A stretch of DNA of 64,000 bases, from NCBI GenBank assembly GCA_004794655.1, contig SMMW01000521.1, positions 521,501 to 585,500 on the forward strand. Reading direction: 5' to 3'. The DNA is from Marisa cornuarietis (lineage: Eukaryota > Mollusca > Gastropoda > Architaenioglossa > Ampullariidae). Shown here piece after piece: positions 20,174 through 34,600 of the stretch. Position 1 is the first letter of the stretch; every line of letters starts with the position of its first letter. Under the pieces are notes generated by a model that searched no databases, was not told where the DNA came from, and was given only the letters and a program-made list of their open reading frames with translations. The translations under genes were made by a program, and so were the position numbers.

Positions 20174-20470
20174 ATACAAACAAAATAAAATGTAGACAAT
20201 TTATAAATGATGTAAGACAACAGTTTTGTCAAAGACTGGTATCAACAAACAGGTTAACTATTTGCAGATAGAATAAGCATTCATACAAAAATTTTAAGGC
20301 CCATTAAAAGCTCTCAACAAAGGGATGCAAACAAAATGAAATGTAGAGTTAACTTCTGAATGACACAAAAACAACAGCTTTGTCAGCAACTGCAATTATC
20401 AAAACAGGTTAACTATTTGCAGAAGGAATAAGCCCTTCATAAAAATATTAAAGGCCCATTAAAGCCTCAT
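20174..20470. repeat. Tandem duplication, about 150-bp unit, two copies
   Basis: Copy 1 (about 20174-20312) and copy 2 (about 20325-20470) share, in order, AAACAAAAT-AAATGTAGA, ACAACAG-TTTGTCA, ACAGGTTAACTATTTGCAGA and TAAGGCCCATTAAA / AAAGGCCCATTAAA. The period is about 150 bp with scattered differences. Confidence 0.8.
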
Positions 20471-23400
20471 AATGCAGTGCAAAACAACCCATAATTACAT
20501 TATGGGCCACAAAACCTGAAATATACAACATTTCAATCACTTGATCATGCCCACGTCAATATGTTCAGTCAAATCTATGTGTACTTGGAAAGATCAGCAC
20601 AATAATCAATGATACTGCAGCATGACCTCCCATTTAGACAAAAGTAACCAAAAAAAAAAAAATTAAAGTATGAGTTTTTTCTTAAGATTCTGATGAAGGA
20701 CAAAATTTTCAGTGATAAAATGTGTTTTCTTCTTTTAAAAATGATAATTATCTTTAGTGGTTGTCAGAACTATGTATGCAAACACAAAAGTACAGAAATT
20801 TCCATTGAAGAGCATGCCAATAGTATCCTGAGCTGTACGAAAGAACCTTTAATGGACCTTTCACAAAAAAAAAAAGTTCATGAGGTATTATAACTTGCTT
20901 AAAGGAGTCAGGTTTGCTAAGAAAACAGACTTAAATCACGTACCATTCAGCCCAGTTTTTCATCAAACTTTTCTTTACCCTGTTGAAACATTTACTCAAC
21001 TGTTGAAGCCTGTCATTGAAAAAATATCCATTCTCACTTTTAACATCATTCTTACCATCTTGATCTACCTGAGAAGTCTGATACAGTAAAAGTTAACTTG
21101 CAGTATAAATCAACCATCGAAGGCAAATTTTTCCCAAATGACTCTACAAAACTGATAAGCGATTTTGTCTTCCTGTGGAAAAGTCATAACATTTTCCACA
21201 GCCAAATTATTCTGTCTACAAACTAAACTGAACATGCACCTCCTGCACAGCTGGATCACCTTTACAAATATCTTTTCTCACCAATGAACACAACTGTTTG
21301 CAAAGAGAAACTAATTTTTTTCTGCTTCCAAAATCTAGTTGCACACAATCTAAATTTCTTTGAATGGTTTGAAGTTTTTCCAAAATGAAAATGTAAATGA
21401 AATTTTAATTCCCTTTCACCTGAGATGACTGATGATGACAAACAGTGATTTTCCACTCTGAGCTGTCTGTATCTGCTATCAAACTTGAGCTAAAAGTCTT
21501 TAGAGCTCGCTACAAACCATGCTGTAGCTACCTGCACAACGATACAAGAAGCTCAAGGCACGTGTGTGCATGTGTGTGTGTGTGTGCATGAATGCCTGTG
21601 CATGTGTGTAGTTTAATTTGATTCTGACAACCTGTTGGGGATGAGTACTACCATTGCAAGTTTGTGCATCGATCAAGAAATTTGATTACAGACTTTTTTA
21701 TGACAAGAGGCAGCAATTGAGCTACTGAAACCATCACAATATATAAACAAGCAGAAAACAGCTTCATTATATTTATCATTACTATAGATCCAGCAACCGC
21801 TTGCGGAGTAAAACATGACATGCAAATATTAAACTCCTCAAGCTTGCTGGAAAAAAAACTGCCATTTACTCTTACAGAAACAATCACAAACAGCAAAATT
21901 TCTTCAAATTAAACATTTATACATGCTTCCTTTTTTTAAACAAAATATGGAAACATATGCAAAGATAAAAATTACATTGTTTAAAACCCAAATGAAAATA
22001 AGAAAAATAAGAAATATTCCCTCTGTACTTCTCTTAGTCAAAGGAAAATGCACACGATACATCTGTACATCCTTTATACAAAAGTTATATATCACGAAGT
22101 GCCATTTAGATGTTGAGGGGGGAATCAATATTTTACAAACTTATGTACAAAATATTTGCAGGATAAATTTATGCTTTCCAGCATGTGTTTTACACAGAAA
22201 TAACCAGTAGAAGCTCTGGCTGTAACACTTATAGTTCACATTTTGTGGTTATGATTTCAACACAGATAAGTATGGAAAAAACTATGAACAGCTTATGTGT
22301 GTGTATATATATATTGCCTTTCTGCGAAAATAGATCTGTTGTCATACCTTTTGGATACTTTGTGAACACATTAAACTCCATGTTGTTTGCTAAACAGATG
22401 TACTTCACAAGCGGAATTAGGAGTAGGCTATCACCTTGTGTTTCATGTGTTATAAGACCTTTTACAATATGCCCAGCATTCTACCTCTTCATTGACTAAT
22501 AAGAGGAGACAACCATGTTGATGCTGTAATCGATGCAGTCTCGCACAGTGATCCCCCAAAGCAAAATTTTGCTCAAAGTACAATCATACGGAGAAGGCAG
22601 TCGACAAAGTGAGTATCCATAAAAGTAAATGATGGCACATAAGAAAAAGTTTACTATAGACTGCAGAACCCAAAAAACAAAAAAATATGTAACAGAGCAT
22701 GGTCATATGATAATATGAGCTCTTCCAAAGCCAGGTGATGATGATGATGGCATGGTCTGAGTGCACTATAGAAACTAGTATTCTCACTATATGAGTTTCT
22801 AAAATATTTTATAGAATCTTCGGATTCTTAACTGTATATCCCCAGGGAGTTAAAAAAGAATATGCTCATTCAGAGTAAGCTTACGGAAACCATAAAACTT
22901 AATAATAAAATTAACGATTGTGAACAAATTTTTCCCCATCTCACAATCAACCAATCTGAAATTTCACATTTAATGGCAGCTTCCTACTGCAATCCTATTT
23001 CTTGTAACTTGAAACAAATCTACTCAACCTTGGTGCCCTCTCCATGTGGCAGTAAACTACAACTAGTATAGATAGGTTCCGACAGATCAAAAATAGAATT
23101 ATTTTCTTCTCTATGTTGCACACACAAGCCCATTCTGTCATGATATCAAAGAACCAAAACTGCATTTTATTTTTGTTTGCCCAGCATAGTTTCCAAGAGA
23201 AATTCATACCCATTAAGTTTCATAGATGGCCATCTAGTTTCACTATCCTTTTTTGAGGCATTTCCAATTCTAAAAAGTATGTTCTACTGGTTTGTAAGAT
23301 ATAGTGTGATAATGTATATGTTGTCAGATGGTATATCTATTTATTGGTGTTTCTTTCTACTCATGGCTTAAGAGCTTGTCTCTTTATGCACCTGTAAAAC

Positions 23401-26400
23401 CGCCTACCCCTTGAAATGGGCTGATGGCCTAATCAATGAGTTCTTTCTTCTTCACACACACACACACACAAAGAAAGAAAACAATAAAACTAAAGTACTA
23501 AAATTTCTGGTATTTGCCAGCAATCTACAAATCATCTTTGCATTTCTAACGGAACACTTTCAGGTCTACAAATTGAAATCTTTCCTTATGACTTACATTT
23601 TTTTTCTTCAGATTGTTCACATTAAAGTTCACTGCTCAGATGGAGTGCATTGCCCCAAAAAATCAGAAAGTAAAATAACATAACGCTGTGTATAACTAGA
23701 TTTTCTCATCTTCAAAAGTTCCGAGGAACCAAAATGTTGGAACCAAAGGATGTTTCAGTCAGTCCCAAGTGTTAAGCTGGGTGATTTATTTACAGTAAAA
23801 AAAATCACATTGTGTGCCTTAGTGTGTAAGTTTGTATGCAAGAGGTTGACAGTATAAAGAAAATTAAAGTCTTCTTCAGGTGCCATCCGTTTCCTCAATA
23901 CCTTGATAAAACTATTTGTAGCTGCCAGAATTCAAATAAACACCAGTTTTGGAAGAAAGAAATGTAGAATATTTGGAGGCTTGTTTTTCATTTTCAGGAG
24001 CACATAAAAGATTCAGGTACACCTTCAAACATGGAGATTCTCTGGAAAATACATTCAGTAGTGATGTAGCTCTGTCCCACATATCTGCGTGATCAGTTTA
24101 AAAATTTGGTTACAATTTATATAATAAAGACACATAACAGATAATACGCCCTTTTACCGAAAGACTTATTTTAACACATTTTGCTATCTGCAGTTTAGAA
24201 CTCCATGGCACTTTGTGCTGTCATGACTATGTGATATTCTGTAGCCTTAAGTGGGCAGGCCATTAGAAATTTTTCTTCACAAAAAAGGTGCACCAGTAAA
24301 CGTTCCAGAAACAAGCTTTTTAAAAAAGAAAAAAAAAGTCACTCTCACCGGATTCTTTTCTAGTAGGGCAGCCTCTGTTTTCTTTTGCTGCAGACAAATG
24401 GTGCAGTGATCACAAGCCATTTCTGTAACTTTCAATGAACTGCATTAGATACTTACCAGCGTTAGATAAATACCAGCTGGGTGCCTAAAGCACTGGAAGC
24501 AGGTGTGGCAAGACACCTGGCCTCGCAGCCAGATTACCAAAATCCGTATTTTTATCACATAGTATGATAAAATTCTTATCCACAAAAACATTTCCTTTGA
24601 TGTTCTGCTCAGAGATGGAAGAAGCAAGTAAACAGTATATTAGTTCTTACAGGCTTCCACGGCTTGTTGGAATGTTGGAATTCACAGTTAACAGGCTCTC
24701 TGAAAATTTGTTTGCAAGTGGTTGATATATATATATAGCAGTCCCAGAGAAGACTATGCCAGCTGAATAATCTTCCGCAAATGCTTAGCAAAATCACAGG
24801 AGACCCATGATAATATTTACTAGACATTCTCACACAACACTGCTAACAAGAGTGGGAAATTGTCATTATCTCTGCAAGAAACAGGGTTTGTTCGAGATCC
24901 ACTTTCGCACTTGTTGAGGAAGGGAGGAAGGGGGGAGGGTAGGCTAAGAGACCAGTTACTCTCAATTCATCACCTGCTTTATAGCTTCTACTCTTTTCAC
25001 AAAACACACACACACACAAGAGCACACACACTTCTCCTCATCTGTTCCACACTAACCCTTGCAAAATGAAGGGTGGGGGGGCAAAAAAAAAACCCACTAA
25101 AGACAGAACATCAATTCAGATTCTGTGTACTGATCCAACACCCATGGATGACAGTTTATGCAGAGCATTACACAGAAACTATACCCCCTTAAGTGACCTG
25201 ACAAATCCAGTGGACGCTGTCCCATTGCACTAAAAATATTGCCAAAGTCCACAATATGTACATCTTTACACATCTTGCGTGGTCACTCTCCAAACCAAAG
25301 ATAATGCAAGTTTTCTCAGCATCTATCAGAGTATACCAGTGCTTACTTTACACACAAGTTCTGTGTTGTTAAAAAAAAAATTTACATGACAAGGGGAAAC
25401 ATTTTTCACAGATATCTGTTTTGGTGGTAGTGACAAGAGCGCTTTCTATCCCTGGAGAAAACAGGAAGGACCAGCTTGCACAGCGGACACACCAACAGTA
25501 AATTAATGTCATCCGACATTTCCAGCTGCTTGTTGTTAATGCTATGTACAACAGTCAACATCCAGACAGGGCTGAGAAAGAGCTGTAATCCTTACAAAGC
25601 TATTAATCACAGCCTTCAAGTAGTTCATAGTCGTACCTCTTTATTTTCTTCTTCATTTTTTTTTGGCAACAATGTACATGAAGATTGATTCACAATGAAC
25701 AACCAGCTGAATACAATAGATCAGGGTCTTTCTCTCTCCCTCTCTCACTCGCTTTGCATAGCCTTTCAAAAATAGTATTATTCCTCTTGTCCTTTCTCTA
25801 CACTCATTTCGTCAAATCTCAGTCTTTTCTTGAATGCACTTGTAGATGACGTAAGCTTTTGATTGAAGTAAATTACAAGAACAACACTGACACACACCTA
25901 CTCTGAATAGTGTTCATAATAATGTGTCTCCTAAAAATAAGCAGTTTTTCTCTTTTTAAAAAAAAAAGTAGACAAACTTATTTTGAAAATGAAACATGCA
26001 ACAAATAAAATATGAGCAGCTGCATGCAAATGGATTTTCGTAACAGACATGCAAAAGGTGCAGGCAGATGTGCACTTATAAACACACACACACACAGAGA
26101 CCCACCCACACACACATAGAGACACACATACACACGTGTCTATAAACATTCCCATACACAGAGCTCAAGAAAAAGTAACATCAATAATTATACAAATATG
26201 TATTACAGATCCATTGAAGTTCAGAACAATACTTTTTTAATTTCAAACAATATTTAACAAGAAACGATACAAATTTCTGGCCCAACATTTGTAGCAACCA
26301 TCTCATTTACATAAACTTTTACTTGCTGAAATATTAAAACCCATAAAACAACACTTTTCAGCAGAGAGTACATGCTATACGTCTAAACAATATCCTACTT

Positions 26401-28317
26401 TAAAACATGAAACACTCATTAACAAATCATATCCAAAATATGATTTATATCAACAGCAAATAAATTTTGCCACAGGGTTCAAGAGAATGAAGAATGAAAG
26501 CATTCAGAAAACCATTTTTGCCCAAAATGTTTCAAATCAAACAGAAACAAATGAAAACACAGCCAAGGGAAGCGAACCATAAATGGTCAACTAAAACCAA
26601 ACCATACTAACATGCACCACAAGGGAGACAACGACACGTACCCCTCCCAACTGGCCACTCACCTGCACTTGTTGACGAGCATACAAGTGAAAAAAAGAAA
26701 CATCTGCACTTGTTGATGAGTAAACAGGTGAGAAAAAGAAAAACCTGATAAACATCTTGTGGAAAGAAGGCTGTGGGAGACATACTGCTCACAAAATAAG
26801 CACAAGACCATACCTTTAAGTTCTGGTTATACCAGCTGAAATGCACAATTAAATACATACATTATCATGTGCATTTGCCAGCCACTTTACAAGGTATCTA
26901 TTTTTTTCAGAAGCATGAATGAACATAAGTGGGCTTTCTATTCCTTTTCTCACTGTGTGCAGGCACGTGCATATACATACACATGCGTACATACGCTTTA
27001 TCTTATGCGAAATGTATTTGAACTGTGAATTGAATGATTGTATATGAAGACTGTATATACTGTGATATACTGCAGAAAATGGAGGAGCCCATTTAGTTGG
27101 AGTCTGTCTGATCTTGCATTAACAATGCAGTTTCTATGACTCTCTCATACTTAGAGTCAGTCTTTCTAACACTCAAACATTTTTTCACTTCCTTGCTCAA
27201 AAACAGAAGAAAATGATGTGCAGTCCACTTATCATCCAAAAAGGATGCTTTTTCTTTCACAGCATATAATCCCCTGGAACACCACATTCATGTCCTTACA
27301 AAGAGCATTTCAACACTGAACATCCCTAGAGAAACAACAACAACTAGTTAGTGCCGAGTAAATGTGCCCTTCAAATTACATCTTTTTTTCCATCAACAAA
27401 TGATTTTCGTTAAACCAACAAAACTGCTGACAACATCAACATTTAAATTCAATGTGAATTTATATAAGCTGTTCACTAATGAGGCCAGTAAGCATATATC
27501 TATGATCAGTTTTGAGGGAATCTTTAACAACACTTAAACGCTTGACATAAGTGTAGAACACAAAATAAAAATGCTGTGCTAGCATCTTCCTTCCCCAAGG
27601 TGACCTCCGATCAACAATTAAAAACCAAAACAGGGACAAACATGTCATTAACTAACAAGCCAGCAAATACAGTTGCAGAATTACCAGGAAAACTCTTCAC
27701 AAGGGGAGTTCTACACAAGGCTGTCACAGACATACAAAGAACTAATTTCATTTTAGCAGTTTCTATGTGAACAGAAATAATCTGAAAAAAAGAGCATGCA
27801 GATGGGGAGGTAATTTTGAAGGAACACTTGCGTACATACACACATCCTCTCTTCCTCACTAGCTATATTTTAAGCTCTCTAGCTCTCTCTGGCCGACACT
27901 CACACACACACACACACAAAACAGCAACAATCATTGCCTCCATTTGTGTGAAAGGTACACATCCAGGCATACAATGAAATCTGTCAAAAGACAAATTTGT
28001 AACCCTCCATGCTCTGTCAAAGTGTTCTTACGGGCACCGAGATGTTTATAGTTGACAGCTGTGCTGAAACATGTACACCCAATGATGTGGCGAAGGAAAA
28101 CATCAAACTAACAGTGACAATGTTGTTTTCTGATGCCTACTCCAAACCAATCAACAACACTTAGAAAAGAATCTGCTTCTGCGATTGATTTCTTCCCTGT
28201 GTGCAGTCCCTTCTCACAAGTAAGCACAGACAATCCAGTCATGAAAATGAAGAATCCTTCGTGTGTAGGTTTTACAGGATTTCAACACCTACTCCCAGAA
28301 TAAAAAATAGCAAATTT

Positions 28318-28679
28318 TCATGACGTCTGGTGCACAGATGCAGGAGGGAGCATCTCCCCACGCCCTGAACTCACCATCGTCTGCTGCGCCCCCTTCCCAC
28401 TCATCTGACCAGCAGATGGGGATGGTGTGTAAGAATCTGTGGCAGTGGAATTTCTAGGTGAGGAAGAGGAACCGTCCATTCCCACCGGCCCTCCACCGGT
28501 CGATGTGGAACCACCACCAGCAACCGAGCTTGAGCTTAGCTGGCTATCTTCCATCTCTCTCACCGTCTGCATTGACATGGCCATCATTTTTTGCCGCACT
28601 TCGCGGATCTTTAGTTGTAGGCACATTTTGTTGGGAAAGATGTCACTGTGCTTGGCCTGGAAGGCCAGCGTAGCTGGAG
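28318..28679 (-). CDS. CIC: Capicua exon 21 (C1 module, stop)
   Basis: The acceptor reads TATCCATCACAG/ on the minus strand. It encodes [20 protein letters not shown] and [12 protein letters not shown], the second half of the C1 DNA-binding module. A Ser/Gly/Thr-rich tail follows, ending ASVHQTS and TGA (28318-28320). The tail length after C1 (about 90 aa) is close to that of human CIC. Confidence 0.95.
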
Positions 28680-31600
28680 CTGTGATGGATAGTAAAATAT
28701 TTCAGGATGCATGTGTGTGTGTGTGAGTGAAAGAGACAGACAGAGAAAGGGAGTGAGAGATGTGGCAGTTGCACATTATTAATAAAGCATGCATATTACG
28801 CACATGATCCACAATTTGTACACACAAAACAAATTTATCTACAGTAAGTCTAAAAATAGAAGATTTATTTCTTGCTGGTTCATTCTGTGAGCATTTACAT
28901 ATACAGGCATAAAAATAAACACACACACAGATATCAATTTAAACTTACTGGTGGGATAAAGCCCCTGTTCCTCGAACAGTTGCATGACTAGCTGCCTGCG
29001 CTGGTCAAGTATTCGTCGAGTGGAGAAAGTTCCAGGCGAGCTGGGTGTTTTAGGTGTGCGTGGAGAATTTAAGTCTCCATCCCCAAAATCTAAAAAGACA
29101 AGCAGTCAGAGACAAATTACAAAAATGGTTAACCTGAACAGTGACTGCATCTCACCAACAGTGCAGCCTCTGCATATATATATATGTGTGTGTGAATGCT
29201 CATGAGCATCAGAGCACATTATTGATCTACCATGACAAATAAAACTCAGTATCATCTTGCAATGAACAAACAACTATAACATAAAAACTGTTGAGACGTA
29301 TCTCCGGATCTCACACAAAGAACATAAAACCAACGACTTTGTAAGAAACAAGATTGCCACACTCGTAGGACACCAGGAACCTCTACTATCAACAGTCAAG
29401 CAACGTAAGCTGGTCTTCTTTAGCCATGTGACCCGGCACGACACCTTGTCGAAGACTATCCTTCAAGGCACCTTGGAGGGTGGCCGACGCCGAGGTGGCC
29501 AGAGAAAGAACTGACATACGAACGTCAAAGACTGGACTGGTCGTCCTGTACAGGACCTGCTCACTATCGGCCACAATAGGCAAGAGTAGCGGGCCCTGTC
29601 AGCTGCCGCGTCTATCTATGTGCTCCCCCCAACGCCAAGTGCCAGGCAAGGGACGACTGACTGACTGAGACGTATCATTGTACAGGTTTTGTGCTTTATC
29701 TTGTGCAAACAAAGCAAATGGGAATGGGAAAGGGGGGTTCACAATTGGTGGTGGTCCAAATGTTACCTTTTGCCGACAAAGCACCCTTGAACTCCTCATT
29801 GATATTCTCCAGGCTGAAAGAGCTTCCAAAGAACCGTGTGTCCTCAAACATCCCACTGCGTGGTGTCTTTGGCGTTGTTGTTTCTGATTCACTGGAGAAT
29901 TTGCTTTCTGCGTCAGGGTTGTCCTTCACTGATTATTTCACAGAAAGATAATGCATGCTTTTTGAAAAGATTTACTAGTTTTGTAAGTATATGGCTGTTT
30001 GTGAAGAAAGATAACTACTCACTATGCAAAGAAGACAGCACTGTGAAGATGGACATGACACTTAGTCAAGCTAGTCCCCTACTAAGCAAATCTGGCATTT
30101 CACATTGATAGGTACTGGAAAGATGGCTAACATGGTGAAGCCACTTTTTTTCTTTCTTTTTTTTTAATGAATGCCAACCCAGTAAACCTAGTTATTTATT
30201 CACTCACACAACAAAACTAGTCTTTAGTTTAATGCAGTGACCACAACCCCCAAACAAAATAACCATATTTTTAGGATCATCAAGTTCAGACACTAACACT
30301 GTCTGGAGAAGACAAAAGGAAAACAACAAATGATGATGATGATGAAAACGAAAGGAAAAAGAAGAGAAGGGGTGATGGAAGGAAGAAATAAAAGGGAAAA
30401 AAATGATGTGGAAAACTGATGACAAGGCAAGAGAGAGAGAAAAAAGAGCAAGGGAAAAAAAAGTGAAGAAAGAAATGTTTGCTTTGTTTTGCTGACACAG
30501 AAAGGCAAAATCAGTTCACCTAAATTGGAGACCTGCTTCTTTTTCTTCTTGTATGTGTTGAGAATAGCTCGTGGACTTTGAGGAAGTGGTGTGCTTGTCT
30601 CATTATCCTCAGGGACAAACTTAGGAAGACATTCAAACTGTCGCTCAAAATCCACTTGCTCCAGAACCCTGCAGGACACAATCTTAATAGTCTTTCAATG
30701 TTGTCTTCTCTCCCTTTAACCCTATGATGAGCAAACAACTTGAATGACAATAATGCAATATGACCATTAATAAAAACAGATGCGTGAGTGGCACATTTGC
30801 AAGCATAGAACATAGGGAATAAAATGAAAGCTTTGTATCTATGCCCATGTCTGTGATCCCTACAAGCTTTGCAAGTACAAAGCATGCACACCTATAAGAT
30901 TCTACCCCTCCCAGTTGCCAAATAACCAAAGCTGATGTGAAGAAATGGACCCACCTGTTCATGCCATCGTCTTTAACCTTTTTGAAAATACTCTTGCGGG
31001 GGCTGTTGACAGCAGAACTGGGGGCAGAGCTAGCACTGCAGCCTGGAGACGGAAGAGCAGACTGCAGGACCTGAGGGGGGACCATCAGCGGAGGTGGCTT
31101 GTGCTTGGCTTTTGATGGCTAAGAAAAATTATGTCCATTGTTAGATTTTCCAGATTTTAAATTTTTTTTAAATTTCAAATGAACTAAAACTACATTTAAA
31201 TACAAATTAAATATTTAAGTTTTCAAACCCATGACTCTCTCTGTCTCACTCACCTCATTCTTATCTCTCTCTACAAACCTCAGTTGATTTCTTAAATATG
31301 AAGCAAACATTGCATATGAAGCTGAATTATAAACAGGTCTTCTTCAACAAACAAATTAATCAGTGGCAAGGCAACACTGATATTTGAAATTCACCAGCAT
31401 CACCAGGTTTTTCTAATCAGTTCTACAATTTTCTCTCCAGTTCTTCCTCAGCACCCAACCATGTCTTCCCCTGAAAAAAAATCATGCAGTTTTCACCTGG
31501 TGACTCCCTCCGTTAGCAGCAGCCAGTGCTGTAGACCCGGTCCTCTCCTCATCCATGCCATGGTCAGATGCTGGAAAGGAAAATGTCACATCCCTCTTTG

Positions 31601-34600
31601 GGATCTCTCGCTTTTCCTCCTCATCCTCCAGGTCTGGAAGGTCCATGCGCACAGTCTTCTTCTCTTTTCTCGGGGGTGTCATCCTCCTGTCACTCTCTCC
31701 AAACTTCTTCCCCCCGCTGATGTTGTTATTGCTGGTGGTGCTGTTGTTGTTGTTAGTGGTGGTGGTGGTGATTATGCTGGGTGTTGGAGGCTTGCTGAGA
31801 GGTCTTTGATCAAAATCAGATGTGATTTGCTGCGCCAGAGGAGATGGTGGCAGTGGGTGTCGAGGAGCATCTCCCAGGTGTCTGGGAACTGGAGATGGTA
31901 GATCACCCAGCACTTGGTGAGGCTGAGGTGAAGACGCTGCAAGGCTGGAAGCCATGACAGGCAGGCGATGATGCAGCTGGGAAGAATTGGGAGATGGGGC
32001 TTGAGGGGAATGGTGGTGGCTTGCTCCAGGGGATGGAACTGGCGAGATAGTGTTTGGGGAGGGCGTGGGACGAGGAGATCCAACAGATGGGCGAGATCGC
32101 TGAGCTGCAAAAAATAAAACATTTTACAGTGCTGACACACTGAGTGCATGAAAACCTTTAAGCATGATACACAACATGTCCATTTTCCCATCAACAATCC
32201 GGGCTAAATAATCTGAAAAGATATAAAAGTCTGTAATGAGTAAACCTTCAGCAAATGAACAAATGTCTGTGAACCTGGGAAATAGTCCAACAACTCTTGT
32301 ATACTTCTTTGACTGCTGCAGTGCTACATTTGTGTATACTTCTTTGTATACTTTGTTGCGGCACTACATTTGCATATAATTCTTTGTATACTTCTTGGAC
32401 TGCTGTGGTACTACATTTGTGGAAATGCTTCCTGCCTTTTAAGCCTTCCTACATTCAGAGCAGTATCTCAATATGCAGTTTATAACAAATATCACATATT
32501 ATCTCCCAAAATATGGGCAAGTTAATCATAAGGCCCATCAGAAGAGTAAATGAGTGTGCAAAAGTACAATACATATATTTAAGTAATAGAAATATATAAT
32601 AATAATAATAGTTAAGATTTTTATAGCGCATATTCACACTCATAGAGAGCATGCTCTTAGCGCTTAAAACGAGGAAGAGACGTGGACTAAGTAGATACAG
32701 AACAAAGGGGACAAAAGAAAACAACAGTACTGACGAAGAAACAGAAAACAAAAGGCATCAAGTAACAGGAACAGAGAAATATAGTGATTCTGCCGAGAAA
32801 GATGGGTAAAGTAGCAAGAGGGAAGGGGGGGGGGGGTAAGAAGGACGAGCATTGTGGACTGTGTTAGGAGTAATGCTCAAGGAAGAGGTGCGTTTTCAGT
32901 GCAGATTTGAAAGATTCAATTGTAGGAAGGTGGCGGACATGGAAAGGAAGAGAGTTCCATTGTTTTGCAGCACAGTAGCCAAAAGTCCTGTGACCATATG
33001 TTGTTGTTCTGGTGACAGGAACAGTTAGGATACGGTCCTCAGACGAAGAGCGTAGTTGTCTGGACGGAGAGTAAGGGATGAGAAGTTCAGAAAAATAGTC
33101 AGGACAGGAGCCAGCAAAGAAATTAAAACACAGCACAGACAGTTTGTACTGAATGCGAGAACGGATGGGTAGCCAGTGTAGAAAACAAAGGAGAGGAGTA
33201 GCATGGTCCCTTTTCGTGGCTCTAAGCACCAGACGCGCAGCGGAGTTCTGTACTTTCTGGAGTCTCTGAATGAGGTAGTCAGGGCAGCCTGCCAGCAAGG
33301 AGTTGCAGTAGTCAAGTCGAGAAAGAACAAAGGCACAGCCAAGAGTGTTGGTAGCGTGTGTAGAGAGAAAATGACAGATGGCACCAATAATACGCAGCTC
33401 ATAATAGGCAGACCGACCGACAACTGCTACATGTCTATCGAGTGTCATGTCATCAGTGACAATAAATCCCAGATTCCTAACGGATGACGTGAAGGTGATG
33501 TTGCTGTCCCCCACATATGCTGGTGTTTGACAATAAACTGAAGAAAAATTAAAAACTGAGTGTCTGGGAAAAGTGTCAACAAACAGGAGAGATACACTTA
33601 AAGCTATGGGGCTGAAGGTTTACAGAGCCATCTAAAAGCAAATTCTCTTCAACCAACAAAAAACTTGGCATTGCAGTCATACCTGGACTCTGTGGTGGAC
33701 GCTGAAGGCTCTCTGTTGCCACGGGAACATGAACGATGGCAGCCTTGACACGGGTGGGCTTGGCCTGCAGGTTAGGACTACTGATGTAGCCAATTTCTCC
33801 TTTCCCTTCTGAAGAAAGCCCCGTGAATCCTGCAGGCTTTATGTGCATTCTCCCTTTAAAGCACAGGATACTGGTGTTGGTAAACATGGTGTCACAGCAA
33901 CAACTTGTAAACAATGAAAATGGTAGCACATCTCCCATTTTAAACCAGGCATATATGCACTTAACATGGAGAAAAAGAAAAAATGCAGAGCACAGCATGA
34001 CACTCATATCTGAATGCTACAGGATGACAGGTAAATGTTGACACATAAACACAGCCAAACTTACCTTACCTCAACATTGATCTCATATAATAAATTTCAA
34101 GGTAGGTAGCTCTACAGAAATGCTATTCTGCTTTTAAATGCAGGGGTTTCTTCCCTATGACAGCCGACAGTTCTTGAGTTAAAAAGTTTCAAAGTAACTG
34201 CAGCATACGCTGAAGTCAGTGCTCGGAGCCTCCTGATATCGACATTTCAGTGCATAGGGATTAAGTTAAAACTTGTTTTCAGATTCACTTAACAATAACA
34301 ATTAAAATCAAAAAGTGCATGTTAATCCTCTTGGTTCAAGATAAAAATATAACATTACAATGACTGGCTTATAACTGAAGATTGCGAAGACGACAGTGGG
34401 TGAAGTTTGTTTTTTATTATTGCTGCTCTGAGATAAACAAGAAACCTATACATTTTTGGAAAAGAGAAAACTTGAACTTTGCAATAAAAAGTAATGAAAA
34501 TCGCCTTGCCCGTGCTACCCGACAAAGCCACGATCGTGGCTTGTCAAACCAAGAGGGTTAAGCACATCAGGTCACTTATATTTGAGTGCCATGCTAATTC

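Larger units (their letters stand above)
16208..28317 (-). other. Capicua 3' UTR / downstream region, no genes
   Basis: About 12 kb of A-rich (plus strand), CpG-poor DNA with no conserved coding segment on either strand. It contains a retroelement tail (19640-19735), a tandem duplication (20174-20470), a duplicated 45-mer (about 26663-26750) and several CA/GT runs (21560s, 23450s, 25000s, 26080-26140, 27897-27918). The composition matches that of the capicua introns, which suggests it is transcribed on the minus strand, at least in part. Confidence 0.45.

Noticed and set aside
33830..34007. Upstream extension of capicua exon 15 using the CAG near 33877
   Set aside because: Exon 14 ends with one base, and only the acceptor at 33830 gives matching phase.
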